Of a stretch of DNA of 51,199 nucleotides, positions 24,142 through 31,125 are shown one piece after another; position 1 is the first letter of the stretch, and the number at the start of each line of letters is the position of its first letter. The stretch is from CAXGTL01 sp964645705 (GTDB lineage: Archaea > Nanobdellota > Nanobdellia > Woesearchaeales > CAXGTL01), in the NCBI GenBank assembly GCA_964645705.1, contig CAZYAB010000008.1, positions 1 through 51,199 of the forward strand, read 5' to 3'. The notes below the pieces were generated by a model, which ran no database searches, had not been told where the DNA came from, and saw nothing but the letters and a program-made list of their open reading frames with translations. The position numbers and the translations under genes are program-made.

Positions 24142-24342
24142 TTAATCTACTACTTTTATTGAACCTTCTGGTGCAGAAGCTTCGCAAGCACGACACCCAA
24201 TACAAGCATCAGGATTCTTTACAACTAATTTATTATTTTCAAATGCAAAAACATCTACAGGACAAACATCCACAAGATCTTTTAATTTTTGTTTATCTTC
24301 ATCTGTCTTTACTTTAGAATAATCTATAACCGGTTTTGGCAT
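24142..24342 (-). CDS. Ferredoxin, single 4Fe-4S type
   Basis: 66 residues from ATG 24340-24342, preceded by GGGGGAAAA. CIGCRACEASAPEG gives three cluster cysteines and VDVCPVDVF gives the fourth. The cysteine that would serve a second cluster is replaced by Ser-Ala (EASAPEG), so one 4Fe-4S cluster is expected. Likely an electron acceptor for the Por enzyme or a donor to iron-sulfur enzymes. The eS1 gene ends just upstream, which suggests co-transcription. Confidence 0.88.
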   Translation of the reverse strand: MPKPVIDYSKVKTDEDKQKLKDLVDVCPVDVFAFENNKLVVKNPDACIGCRACEASAPEGSIKVVD

Positions 24343-24343
24343 T

Positions 24344-25102
24344 TTAATTTTCCCCCTTATTTTTTTCTGGTTTTTTTGGATTATCAACAACTTTAGGTGA
24401 TTTTTCTTTAACTTCTTCTGCTTCTTCTTGTTTTATTTCTCCTTTTGCACTAGAAACTCTTCCTAAGAACCTAATATCAAATATTCTAACTGGAGTAATT
24501 TTCTTTAATTTTCTTTTCATTGTACTTTGTATTTTAAAAGAAATAAGATCCTTTATTATATTAGAAAATGTTGTTTTACTAAATTGTTCTTTTAATATTT
24601 GTTCAGCAGAACGAATAATTTTTGTTCTTGCTGATCTCTTGCTTTTATACTTTGTCAAGATCAAAGGTTTTACTTTTATACTTTCACCATTGCTTGTTTT
24701 CACATCAAATGCCCATTCTATCTTATCTTGATTTCTCCTTATCAATCTTTTCACAGCTGCATTCATTAGTTCATATTTATGCACTTTTGTAGCTGCTTTA
24801 TTATCTTTAATATTAGATACTTTGAATGTGATGATTGTATTTTGTTTCTTAATGTCACCAGTCATTTCCATTAGATTAGTTCTAATTGTTCTGCCAACCA
24901 AAACATTTGCTTCAGGAACCAATGTTTTTCCAAGAATTCTTTCATTAAACTCTCTTGGAGCTATTATAAAATACCAGTGCTTTTTCTTGATCTTTGTCAT
25001 TGATTTGGACTTAGATTTAGCTTTTTTCAACCGTTCTCTTTTAGCTGCTTGCTTTTTTTGCTTTTTTGCTTGTTTTTTTGCTTCTCTCTTAGCTTTTGAC
25101 AT
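24344..25102 (-). CDS. rps3ae: Ribosomal protein eS1 (S3Ae)
   Basis: 252 residues. After a lysine/alanine-rich start come KHWYFIIAPREFNERILGKTLV, VGRTIRTNLMEMTGD, KYELMNAAVKRLIRRNQDKI, TKYKSKRSARTKIIRSAEQIL and MKRKLKKITPVRIFDIRFLG, all eS1/S3Ae. Small ribosomal subunit. The basic extension (SKAKREAKKQAKKQKKQ) and a Lys/Glu tail are longer than usual. A strong Shine-Dalgarno site (AAGGAG) and a hairpin lie in the leader. Confidence 0.94.
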   Translation of the reverse strand: MSKAKREAKKQAKKQKKQAAKRERLKKAKSKSKSMTKIKKKHWYFIIAPREFNERILGKTLVPEANVLVGRTIRTNLMEMTGDIKKQNTIITFKVSNIKDNKAATKVHKYELMNAAVKRLIRRNQDKIEWAFDVKTSNGESIKVKPLILTKYKSKRSARTKIIRSAEQILKEQFSKTTFSNIIKDLISFKIQSTMKRKLKKITPVRIFDIRFLGRVSSAKGEIKQEEAEEVKEKSPKVVDNPKKPEKNKGEN

Positions 25103-25129
25103 GTTGAAAACTCCTTGTTTTTAACATTC

Positions 25130-25151
25130 AAAAATGCAATTTAGCATTTTT
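25130..25151 (-). promoter_or_regulatory. Hairpin in the rps3ae leader
   Basis: A perfect 8-bp inverted repeat, AAAAATGC (25130-25137) and GCATTTTT (25144-25151), with a 6-base loop. The minus-strand TATA box TTTTATAAAT at 25181-25190 would start transcription near 25158, placing the hairpin at the 5' end of a leader of about 55 bases, ahead of the AAGGAG site. It may be a binding site for autogenous control by eS1, or simply stabilise the 5' end (inference). Confidence 0.45.
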
Positions 25152-25350
25152 GTCATGTTAGTATATGAGATTCAACATCTATTTATAAAAGTATCGTAAA
25201 TCAAGAGATTTACAAACCTTTCTATATGAAAGACATTGTAAAGCGATGCTTTTATGATTAAAAATTGATAAAATTTTTATTGTAAAAATCTATCGGTTAG
25301 AGCCAAAAATATAGAAACGTTTATATATATTTTTCACAAAAGATATATTT

Positions 25351-25869
25351 ATGTCAGATGTTGTTCCAGGACCAAGACCAGTACCAGTAGTTAGATATAT
25401 TGGTGTTCTTGACCTAGACGGTTTATATAGTTTAATTGTAAGCTGGTTTAAAGATAATCAATATAATTTCAAAGAAGAAAAGCATGAATTCAAGCCAGAT
25501 AAACTGGGTAAAGAACTAAAGATCGTTTGGACAGGCGACAAAAAAGTAACAGAATATGTAAAATATATAATATCAATCACACTTATTATATATGAGATGA
25601 ACAATGTTGAAGTTGTTGAAAATGGTGTGAAAAAGAAAAAAGTCAAAGGAAGACTTGATCTAAGGATCAATGCAAAAGCAGACCTTGATTATCAAGATAG
25701 ATGGGAAACATCTGAATTCAATTTCAAATTAAGAAAATTTTATCATAAATATATACTTAGGTTTTATATTGATTTCAAAGTATGGAATCCATTTTATTAC
25801 AAAATATGGGGCTTGTTAACAGATATAAAGAAATTTTTAAATATGGAAACAGGTTCAAATGCTTATTAA
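25351..25869 (+). CDS. Uncharacterised protein, paralogue 1 of a tandem pair
   Basis: 172 residues. Begins PGPRPVPVVRYIGVLDLDGLYSLIVSWFKDNQY, then a YIISITLIIYEMNNVEVVENG strand-turn-strand, KGRLDLRINAKADLDYQDRWE, and a helical C-terminus rich in Tyr, Phe and Trp (FRLRKFYHKYILRFYIDF-like). It shares layout and motifs (GL..LY/F.....W/F..Y.., V.....K.....G...I.I, RWE, KFYHKY/KFVYKVY) with the next gene. No family with known function recognised. TATA box (TTTATATATATT, about 25320-25331) is 20-30 bases before the ATG. Confidence 0.7.
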   Translation: MSDVVPGPRPVPVVRYIGVLDLDGLYSLIVSWFKDNQYNFKEEKHEFKPDKLGKELKIVWTGDKKVTEYVKYIISITLIIYEMNNVEVVENGVKKKKVKGRLDLRINAKADLDYQDRWETSEFNFKLRKFYHKYILRFYIDFKVWNPFYYKIWGLLTDIKKFLNMETGSNAY

Positions 25870-25874
25870 GGTGA

Positions 25875-26381
25875 GTGAATATGTCAGAAAAAAAATACAT
25901 TGTAAAGGGATTACAAATTAATTATAAAGGATTGTTTAATGTAAAAGAATTTTACAAATTCTTAGACAAATTTCTACAAGATTACGGATATGATAAAAAC
26001 GAAGCATTTAATGAAGAAAAAGCTCACAAGGGTGGTAAAGATATCTTGCTTAAATTAGAACCATTCAGAACAGTCTCAGACTATGCAAAGAATTTTATTC
26101 AACTAAAGATTTCAATGACAGGTATTAAAGAAGTTGAAATTGTAAAAGATGATAAAAAAGTAAAGATGAATGATGGAACAATAAAGATCCAGATTGCTTC
26201 TTATCTAAAGTCAGACAAAGAAGGAAGATGGGAACAAAAACCATTGTTCATATTCTTTAGAACTCTTGTTGATAAATTTGTTTACAAAGTTTATATAAGC
26301 CATCTTGAAAAAGAGCTTGAAAAAGACACAAAACAATTATATCATTCTATAAAGTCTTTTTTTAATTTGTATAGGTATTGA
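25875..26381 (+). CDS. Uncharacterised protein, paralogue 2 of a tandem pair
   Basis: 168 residues, or two fewer if the second Met is used. IVKGLQINYKGLFNVKEFYKFLDKFLQDYGYDKNEAFNEEK, then KNFIQLKISMTGIKEVEIVKDDKKVKM, IKIQIASYLKSDKEGRWEQKP and DKFVYKVYISHLEKELEK follow the same order as the gene before it. So this is a diverged duplicate that could form a heterodimer with it. GGTGAGTGAAT Shine-Dalgarno in the 5-base gap region. The tRNA-Leu promoter begins 10 bases after the stop. Confidence 0.7.
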   Translation: MNMSEKKYIVKGLQINYKGLFNVKEFYKFLDKFLQDYGYDKNEAFNEEKAHKGGKDILLKLEPFRTVSDYAKNFIQLKISMTGIKEVEIVKDDKKVKMNDGTIKIQIASYLKSDKEGRWEQKPLFIFFRTLVDKFVYKVYISHLEKELEKDTKQLYHSIKSFFNLYRY

Positions 26382-26391
26382 GGGAAAGGTT

Positions 26392-26433
26392 TTTAAATAC
26401 CTATAAACCATTTCTTACTAGGCCAGACATTTT
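26392..26433 (+). promoter_or_regulatory. tRNA-Leu promoter and 5' leader
   Basis: TATA box TTTAAATA at 26392-26399. The expected start, 25-30 bases on, falls at about 26421, giving a 13-base leader GGCCAGACATTTT. Leader bases 26421-26428 can pair over 8 bp (one G-U) with 26481-26488 in the D-loop, which encloses the first intron and may order its splicing. RNase P must remove the leader. Confidence 0.6.
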
Positions 26434-26664
26434 GTGAGGGTTATCAGTTAAAGTTAGTTCTTTCTGATCCTTTGAGCGAAGTCTGGTCAATTCGAAACCT
26501 TGGTTTTGAATATCCGAAGAACCGTAGGTTTTGAGGCTTAACGCGCAGGACTTAAGCTTTTTTATGGACACTCATTTGTAAATGAGATATCCTGTCCCTT
26601 AGTGGGTCCGGGACAAGGTTAGAAAATCTAACTTTGCGGAAAGGTTCGAATCCCCTCCCTCACA
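26434..26664 (+). tRNA. tRNA-Leu(UAA) with four introns
   Basis: Mature parts: acceptor GTGAGGG/CCCTCAC, T8 A9, D arm GCG/CGC with a 13-base loop, anticodon arm CAGGA-CTTAAGA-TCCTG, long variable arm CCC-TTAGT-GGG, T arm GGGGG-TTCGAAT-CCCCT, discriminator A; 85 nt. Introns: 26442-26474 (33 nt, between 8 and 9; GAGG/CCTT, bulges GT|T and TG|A, inner ATCAG/CTGAT); 26491-26540 (50 nt, D-loop; GGTC/GGCT, bulges AA|T and TA|A, 9-bp inner helix); 26557-26588 (32 nt, 37/38; CTTA/TGAG, bulges AG|C and AT|A); 26613-26642 (30 nt, T stem between 51 and 52; TCCG/CGGA, bulges GG|A and AA|G, 10-bp inner helix). All have a 3-4-3 bulge-helix-bulge. Confidence 0.88.
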
Positions 26665-26670
26665 TTAAAA

Positions 26671-26717
26671 AAAAGGTCTTTGGGAATAATGCGCAAAAAG
26701 ACCTTTTATTTTTTTAT
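26671..26717 (+). terminator. Hairpin and T-tract after tRNA-Leu
   Basis: A perfect 11-bp inverted repeat, AAAAGGTCTTT (26671-26681) and AAAGACCTTTT (26697-26707), with a 15-base loop, is followed by ATTTTTTTAT. This is a good transcription end for the tRNA and separates it from the endonuclease gene 36 bases later. A hairpin is not required for archaeal termination; the T-tract is. Confidence 0.6.
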
Positions 26718-26752
26718 ACTATTTTTTATTTTCATTCCAAATAGGGGAATTT

Positions 26753-27526
26753 ATGAATAAAAATAAAAAACTTTTAGATTATGAAGATTTTTTAAGTAAT
26801 TATAGTTCTAAGAATATAAAATGTAGTTTAAAAGGTCTTTTTCCTTTATATTTAAATAGTATTTTAGCTGAAGAATTCGCTTACCTTATTGGTAAAGTAA
26901 TGGGGGATGGAAATCTGGATTCTAAATTCACTTCAAGATTTATAGGTCAGAAAGAGGACTTAATATTATTAAAAGATTTAATTGTTAATAAGTTCAACTT
27001 AGATCCTAAAAGTGTTAGTATAAGAGAGAAAATTGCAAAAGGGACCTCTTATACATTACAAATAAATAATTCTAGTTTTGGCAGAATATTACATTTACTA
27101 GGAGCACCCATAGGAAATAAAACTAAAACCTCCTTTATGATTCCTGAATGGGTACTAGTTAATAATTTTACAAAAAAGAGATTTTTACAAGCATTATTAG
27201 AAGATGAATTGACCACTATCAAGATTGAGAGATGTAATTATTCAGTTAAACCCAGGTTGAAATTAGCCAAAAGACCTGAATTAATAGATAATCTTAGAAA
27301 ATTCATGCAACAGACTAAGGAAGCTATAGAATCTTTTAGTGTAGATTGTAATCATATATCACAACCAGTCAAAGGCAAAAGCGGAAAAACACAAGAATTA
27401 TACTTTCATATTAATAGAAATAAAAGAAACATAATAAAATTTAAAGAGAATATAGGATTTAGACTAAATCAAGATAAAATTAAAAAGTTAGAGGAATGTT
27501 ATAGAATTATTAAAAATAGTCTATAG
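26753..27526 (+). CDS. LAGLIDADG homing endonuclease
   Basis: 257 residues. Two LAGLIDADG helices: EFAYLIGKVMGDGNLD (about 42-57) and KRFLQALLEDELTTI (about 138-152), each ending in the acidic residue that binds Mg2+. The spacing of about 95 residues and single chain fit a two-domain, monomeric enzyme. It cuts a long specific DNA site, normally an intron- or intein-less allele. It stands alone, not inside an intron or reading frame, just downstream of the four-intron tRNA-Leu. AGGGGAATTT Shine-Dalgarno upstream. Confidence 0.9.
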   Translation: MNKNKKLLDYEDFLSNYSSKNIKCSLKGLFPLYLNSILAEEFAYLIGKVMGDGNLDSKFTSRFIGQKEDLILLKDLIVNKFNLDPKSVSIREKIAKGTSYTLQINNSSFGRILHLLGAPIGNKTKTSFMIPEWVLVNNFTKKRFLQALLEDELTTIKIERCNYSVKPRLKLAKRPELIDNLRKFMQQTKEAIESFSVDCNHISQPVKGKSGKTQELYFHINRNKRNIIKFKENIGFRLNQDKIKKLEECYRIIKNSL

Positions 27527-27576
27527 AACCACAAAACATATAAATTAAATAATAATTTTATTCCATGGGTGATAAT

Positions 27577-27804
27577 ATGAAATACTATGAAAACAAAGAA
27601 TTATATTCTAACATTTTTGGTAAAATAGAAACTAAATATAAAATGGATCCGGATCTTCTTCCAGGAAACATTGAAACAATAGCAGGTAATATAAGAGTTA
27701 AGATAGGCAGAGGTGAAATGACACAGCAAGAAAGGGAAATAGAATTTAAAATAAAATTAAAAGAAGAAAAAGAAAGAATACGATCGCAGTATGATAAAAA
27801 ATGA
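27577..27804 (+). CDS. Small helical protein upstream of adk
   Basis: 75 residues from ATG 27577, with GGGTGAT 5 bases upstream; an ATG at 27565 (four residues more) is the alternative for a leaderless message. The sequence has MDPDLLPGNIETIAGNIRVKIGRGEMTQQERE followed by a charged helix. Its end overlaps the first adenylate kinase start by 4 bases (ATGA), so the two are coupled. No family recognised. Confidence 0.6.
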   Translation: MKYYENKELYSNIFGKIETKYKMDPDLLPGNIETIAGNIRVKIGRGEMTQQEREIEFKIKLKEEKERIRSQYDKK

Positions 27805-28457
27805 ACATACTATTCTTAGGAAAACCAGGATCTGGAAAAGGAGTACAATCTAATTTCTTAGTTCTAACACATCAATTAATACATGTTTCAACTGGTGACA
27901 TGCTGAGGCAAGCATATGAAAAAAAGACTCAACTAGGTTTAGAAGCTCAGAAGTATTGGCATGATGGTGGTTATGTACCAGATGAAATAATGATTCCATT
28001 GATGGAAGAAGAGATCTCACATTTTTTGGCAATTAATAAATACTTAGGTGATGGTTATCCAAGGACACTAGGCCAAGCAAAAGCATTTGATGAATCATTA
28101 AAAAAATTAGGAACAAAATTACACGCAGTTATCTTATTAAATGTGCCTGATGAAATTTGTAAAGAAAGATTAATCCATCGAAGTTATTGTCCTAAATGTA
28201 AACTGAATTACAATATTACTCATAAAAGATTTAATTCATACAAAGGCAAGTGCAAGTATTGCCTAGGTTCATTAAAAAAAAGATCTGATGACACACCCAG
28301 CAGGGTAGACTATAGATTAGGAGATGTTTATGTCAAACTTGTTACACCTCTTTATGATTATTATAAACAGCAAGGAATTCTTCATGAAATAGATGGCAAC
28401 CAAGATCCTTTTGCAGTTCATAGAGAAGTAAGAAAAATTACTGATGGATTATCATAA
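27801..28457 (+). CDS. adk: Adenylate kinase, zinc-lid type (copy 1)
   Basis: 218 residues. P-loop FLGKPGSGKGVQS, STGDMLRQA, DGYPRTLGQAKAF (NMP site) and a lid with CPKCKLNY ... CKYCLG, four cysteines for a structural zinc, then RVDYRLGDVY. Moves phosphate between ATP and AMP. This is the bacterial/eukaryotic Adk family and not the archaeal AdkA. The LID-to-CORE Arg/Asp pattern is looser than in copy 2 (SRVDYRLGD), so substrate preference may differ. Coupled to the small gene before it. Confidence 0.9.
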   Translation: MNILFLGKPGSGKGVQSNFLVLTHQLIHVSTGDMLRQAYEKKTQLGLEAQKYWHDGGYVPDEIMIPLMEEEISHFLAINKYLGDGYPRTLGQAKAFDESLKKLGTKLHAVILLNVPDEICKERLIHRSYCPKCKLNYNITHKRFNSYKGKCKYCLGSLKKRSDDTPSRVDYRLGDVYVKLVTPLYDYYKQQGILHEIDGNQDPFAVHREVRKITDGLS

Positions 28458-28489
28458 CATTTAAAAACTAATTCTACATAAATAAATAT

Positions 28490-29119
28490 ATGAAGCTAAT
28501 CTTAATAGGTCCTCAAGGTTCTGGCAAAGGAACACAAGCAAAACTATTAAAACAAGAATTCAAAGTTCCGCACATTTCTGTTGGTGATTTGTTTAGAACA
28601 ATTAGTAAGAAAAGAACAAGCGTATTAGGCAAGAAACTAAGAAATTATATGAAAAGGGGGTTACTAGTCCCTAACAAAATAACTGTAAAGATTCTTAAGC
28701 AAAGATTAAAGAAAAGTGATTGTAAAAAAGGTTTTATTTTAGACGGTTTTCCAAGATCATTGATTCAAGCAAAAGAACTTGACAAAATAACAAACATTGA
28801 CAAAATATTTTATATACACATCACAGACACTACTGCTGTAAAAAGACTAAGCAATAGGTGGGTGTGTAAGAAGTGCGGAGCAATATTTGGCGCAGAAGTA
28901 AAGCCAAAGAAAAAAGGAATTTGTAATAAGTGTCGTGTTGAATTATACCAAAGAGAAGATGATAAACCCAAAGCCATTCGTGAAAGATTAAGAGAATTTC
29001 ATCAGATGATTAGACCTATTCTTAAACATTATAAAAATATCACAATAAAAGTAGACGGTTCTCAATCTGTTAAAAAGATATTTAATGAATTAAAGAAAGA
29101 AATTAAGAAGATAAAGTGA
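28490..29119 (+). CDS. adk: Adenylate kinase, zinc-lid type (copy 2)
   Basis: 209 residues. P-loop LIGPQGSGKGTQA, SVGDLFRTISKKRTS, DGFPRSLIQAKEL and a zinc lid (CKKCGAIFG ... CNKCR) followed by QREDDKPKAIRERLREF, the standard Adk arginine motif. A second, separately promoted adenylate kinase right after the first (TATA-like TTTAAAAA near 28460, ATG 28490). Its 3' end overlaps the convergent truD by 17 bases. Either copy could serve AMP, the other perhaps a different monophosphate. Confidence 0.92.
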   Translation: MKLILIGPQGSGKGTQAKLLKQEFKVPHISVGDLFRTISKKRTSVLGKKLRNYMKRGLLVPNKITVKILKQRLKKSDCKKGFILDGFPRSLIQAKELDKITNIDKIFYIHITDTTAVKRLSNRWVCKKCGAIFGAEVKPKKKGICNKCRVELYQREDDKPKAIRERLREFHQMIRPILKHYKNITIKVDGSQSVKKIFNELKKEIKKIK

Positions 29120-30083
29120 ACAACTGCCTAACAACTTCAGTTGCATAACATCCTTTATCTAACCTAAAACTAATCTTGATAAAGTCATCATCATGTTCTA
29201 GAATCTTAAAGTCTTTAGCTTCTGTGAATATGTTTCTATAATCACCTTCTTGGCTTAGGTGAGGAAGAGGCCTTATTATAAAATCTCTTAATGTTAATTG
29301 TTCTTTTTCCATTGCTGCTTCAACCAATGGCCTAAGCACATCATTTTTAATTATTGAACCAAAACCTATTATTGGTAATTCTGTGTTTTCTAGTGTTTCA
29401 ATGTCTTTGTCTTTTACATATTTTTTTACAATGTCATTCCACAATTGTGATTGATAAGCATGTACAAATAATTTTAATAATTTCTCAGGAACAGTTCTTA
29501 ATGCACCAACATAATCATTTGCTCTTGGTTTTAAATAAGTTAGGATTGTTCTCTCTAAGAAGTTATTAGTTTTACAAATTAATTCAACAGCCTCTTTAAA
29601 CTTATTCTTAACAATAAATCTGCCAACATCAACATTATTCTTTGAAAATCTTTGTTCACCAAAATAATTTATTATTTTAATAGCATTCAAATCTTTGTAT
29701 TTACTAATAAAATCATTAACATTATCAGCATAAACATTAATAATAAATTCATTTCCAACCAAATCACCTAAGAAAATTGATTCTTTTGCATAGCCAACAA
29801 ACTTTAATTCTACATTTTTTAATTCAAAAGAACACAATCTATCTTTACAAACGCCAGAAACAGAAACAAACTGTTCTGTAACAGCAATTTTATCTTTTGT
29901 TCCTGCAAAACCTACTTCTCTTTGCTTTATTCTTAAGAAATCAGCAATCTTCTTTACAACGTCTATTGTATTAAGATTCTTTTTTTTCAACAAAAAAACA
30001 GCATAATCGCCTTTATCTAATAATTTAATGTTAGAAACCTCTTTTACAATAAAGTCTTCTTGTTTTTGTTTGATTTTATACAT
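29103..30083 (-). CDS. truD: tRNA pseudouridine(13) synthase TruD
   Basis: 326 residues. QEDFIVKEV near the start, then GFAGTKDKIAVTEQFVSV with the catalytic Asp, NYFGEQRFS, FVHAYQSQLWND, and a TRUD insertion domain between residues about 140 and 270. Makes pseudouridine 13 in tRNA (in archaea the Pus7 relatives also act at 35). The start overlaps the end of the membrane protein gene by 8 bases. Confidence 0.94.
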   Translation of the reverse strand: MYKIKQKQEDFIVKEVSNIKLLDKGDYAVFLLKKKNLNTIDVVKKIADFLRIKQREVGFAGTKDKIAVTEQFVSVSGVCKDRLCSFELKNVELKFVGYAKESIFLGDLVGNEFIINVYADNVNDFISKYKDLNAIKIINYFGEQRFSKNNVDVGRFIVKNKFKEAVELICKTNNFLERTILTYLKPRANDYVGALRTVPEKLLKLFVHAYQSQLWNDIVKKYVKDKDIETLENTELPIIGFGSIIKNDVLRPLVEAAMEKEQLTLRDFIIRPLPHLSQEGDYRNIFTEAKDFKILEHDDDFIKISFRLDKGCYATEVVRQLFTLSS

Positions 30084-31113
30084 TTTTGTATTTAAAATTC
30101 AGATATAATAAACAAAGTCCTCCTATTAAAAGAGAAAAGAAATAAAATATAAACCTATCTAACACAGCAACTGTTGCAGCAATTGAAGAATTTATGCCAA
30201 ATGATAAATATAAACTAATCATAACAGTCTCAATCAAACCAATTCCTCCTGGTACAGCAATTATTGAACCAATTAATAATGACAATGTTACAACAATAAT
30301 TATTGCAATAAAACTAATTTCATAAGAAAATGCTTTGAATAGAAAATATGTGCCTAAGTAGTTGAAAAACCACATGACAAAGCTCAGGATTAGTGTGTTT
30401 TTGAATGTCTTTTTTTCATATAATAATCTTTTTGACGTGTTTATGATGTTTTCAAATTTTTCAACAAAATAACTTTCAAATTTTTTATAAGTACTGAACT
30501 TATTTCTTATGAATTTGAATAAAAAGAAATTATATATTGCGAACAATATTTTTGTTGCATACCTTTTCCTAAATATTAGCTTCTTTTTTAAAACAATTGC
30601 AGACAAGATCAAAACCAAAATCAATAACAAGATAACCTCTAGCATTATTTTTATCTTTGTTGAAATATCTACAAACAAGATGACGAATAATATTGAGAAT
30701 ATGCTTAATAAAGAAAATGCAACAGTGTTTGCAACTTTATCAACAACAGTCGTTGCAAAGAACCTCGTCTTCTCTATCTTATATATCTTTGATAGATAGT
30801 AAGCTCTTAATGGTTCACCTCCGACTCTTGCTCCTGGTGTTGTTGAGTTAATAAATGAACCTGCAAATAATATGATGAGAGCATGATGAAACTTAACATG
30901 CGCCATTTCTTTTAATAACAAGAACCATTTAAGATTCCAGGTTAAGAATAAGAAAAATGCTGATAAAACTGCTAATGCTAAGTAAGTATTATTGCTTTGT
31001 TTATAGTTAGAATAGATTTGTTGAAAACCTATTTGTTTTAGTATGAAGAATAGTGTTATTAGCAATATTAATAAGATTATAAATTTAATTGAATTTTTAA
31101 TGCTTTTTTTCAT
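30076..31113 (-). CDS. UPF0104 / lysylphosphatidylglycerol synthase-like membrane protein
   Basis: 345 residues, about eight membrane helices. Family motifs: SFINSTTPGARVGGEPLRAYYLSK and, near the end, AVPGGIGLIETVMISLYLSFG. Archaeal members (AglD-type) act with polyprenyl-linked sugars or lipids as flippase-like proteins. No soluble transferase domain is attached. Operon partner of truD through an 8-base overlap. Substrate unknown. Confidence 0.85.
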   Translation of the reverse strand: MKKSIKNSIKFIILLILLITLFFILKQIGFQQIYSNYKQSNNTYLALAVLSAFFLFLTWNLKWFLLLKEMAHVKFHHALIILFAGSFINSTTPGARVGGEPLRAYYLSKIYKIEKTRFFATTVVDKVANTVAFSLLSIFSILFVILFVDISTKIKIMLEVILLLILVLILSAIVLKKKLIFRKRYATKILFAIYNFFLFKFIRNKFSTYKKFESYFVEKFENIINTSKRLLYEKKTFKNTLILSFVMWFFNYLGTYFLFKAFSYEISFIAIIIVVTLSLLIGSIIAVPGGIGLIETVMISLYLSFGINSSIAATVAVLDRFIFYFFSLLIGGLCLLYLNFKYKNV

Positions 31114-31125
31114 GTGATTTTCCTC

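Noticed and set aside
26421..26664. tmRNA, SRP RNA or RNase P RNA at the tRNA-Leu locus
   Set aside because: The length, the many hairpins and the tRNA-like 3' end first suggested one of these. There is no G-U at acceptor position 3, no tag frame, and no SRP or RNase P core motifs. Four bulge-helix-bulge introns explain every hairpin and leave an exact tRNA-Leu.
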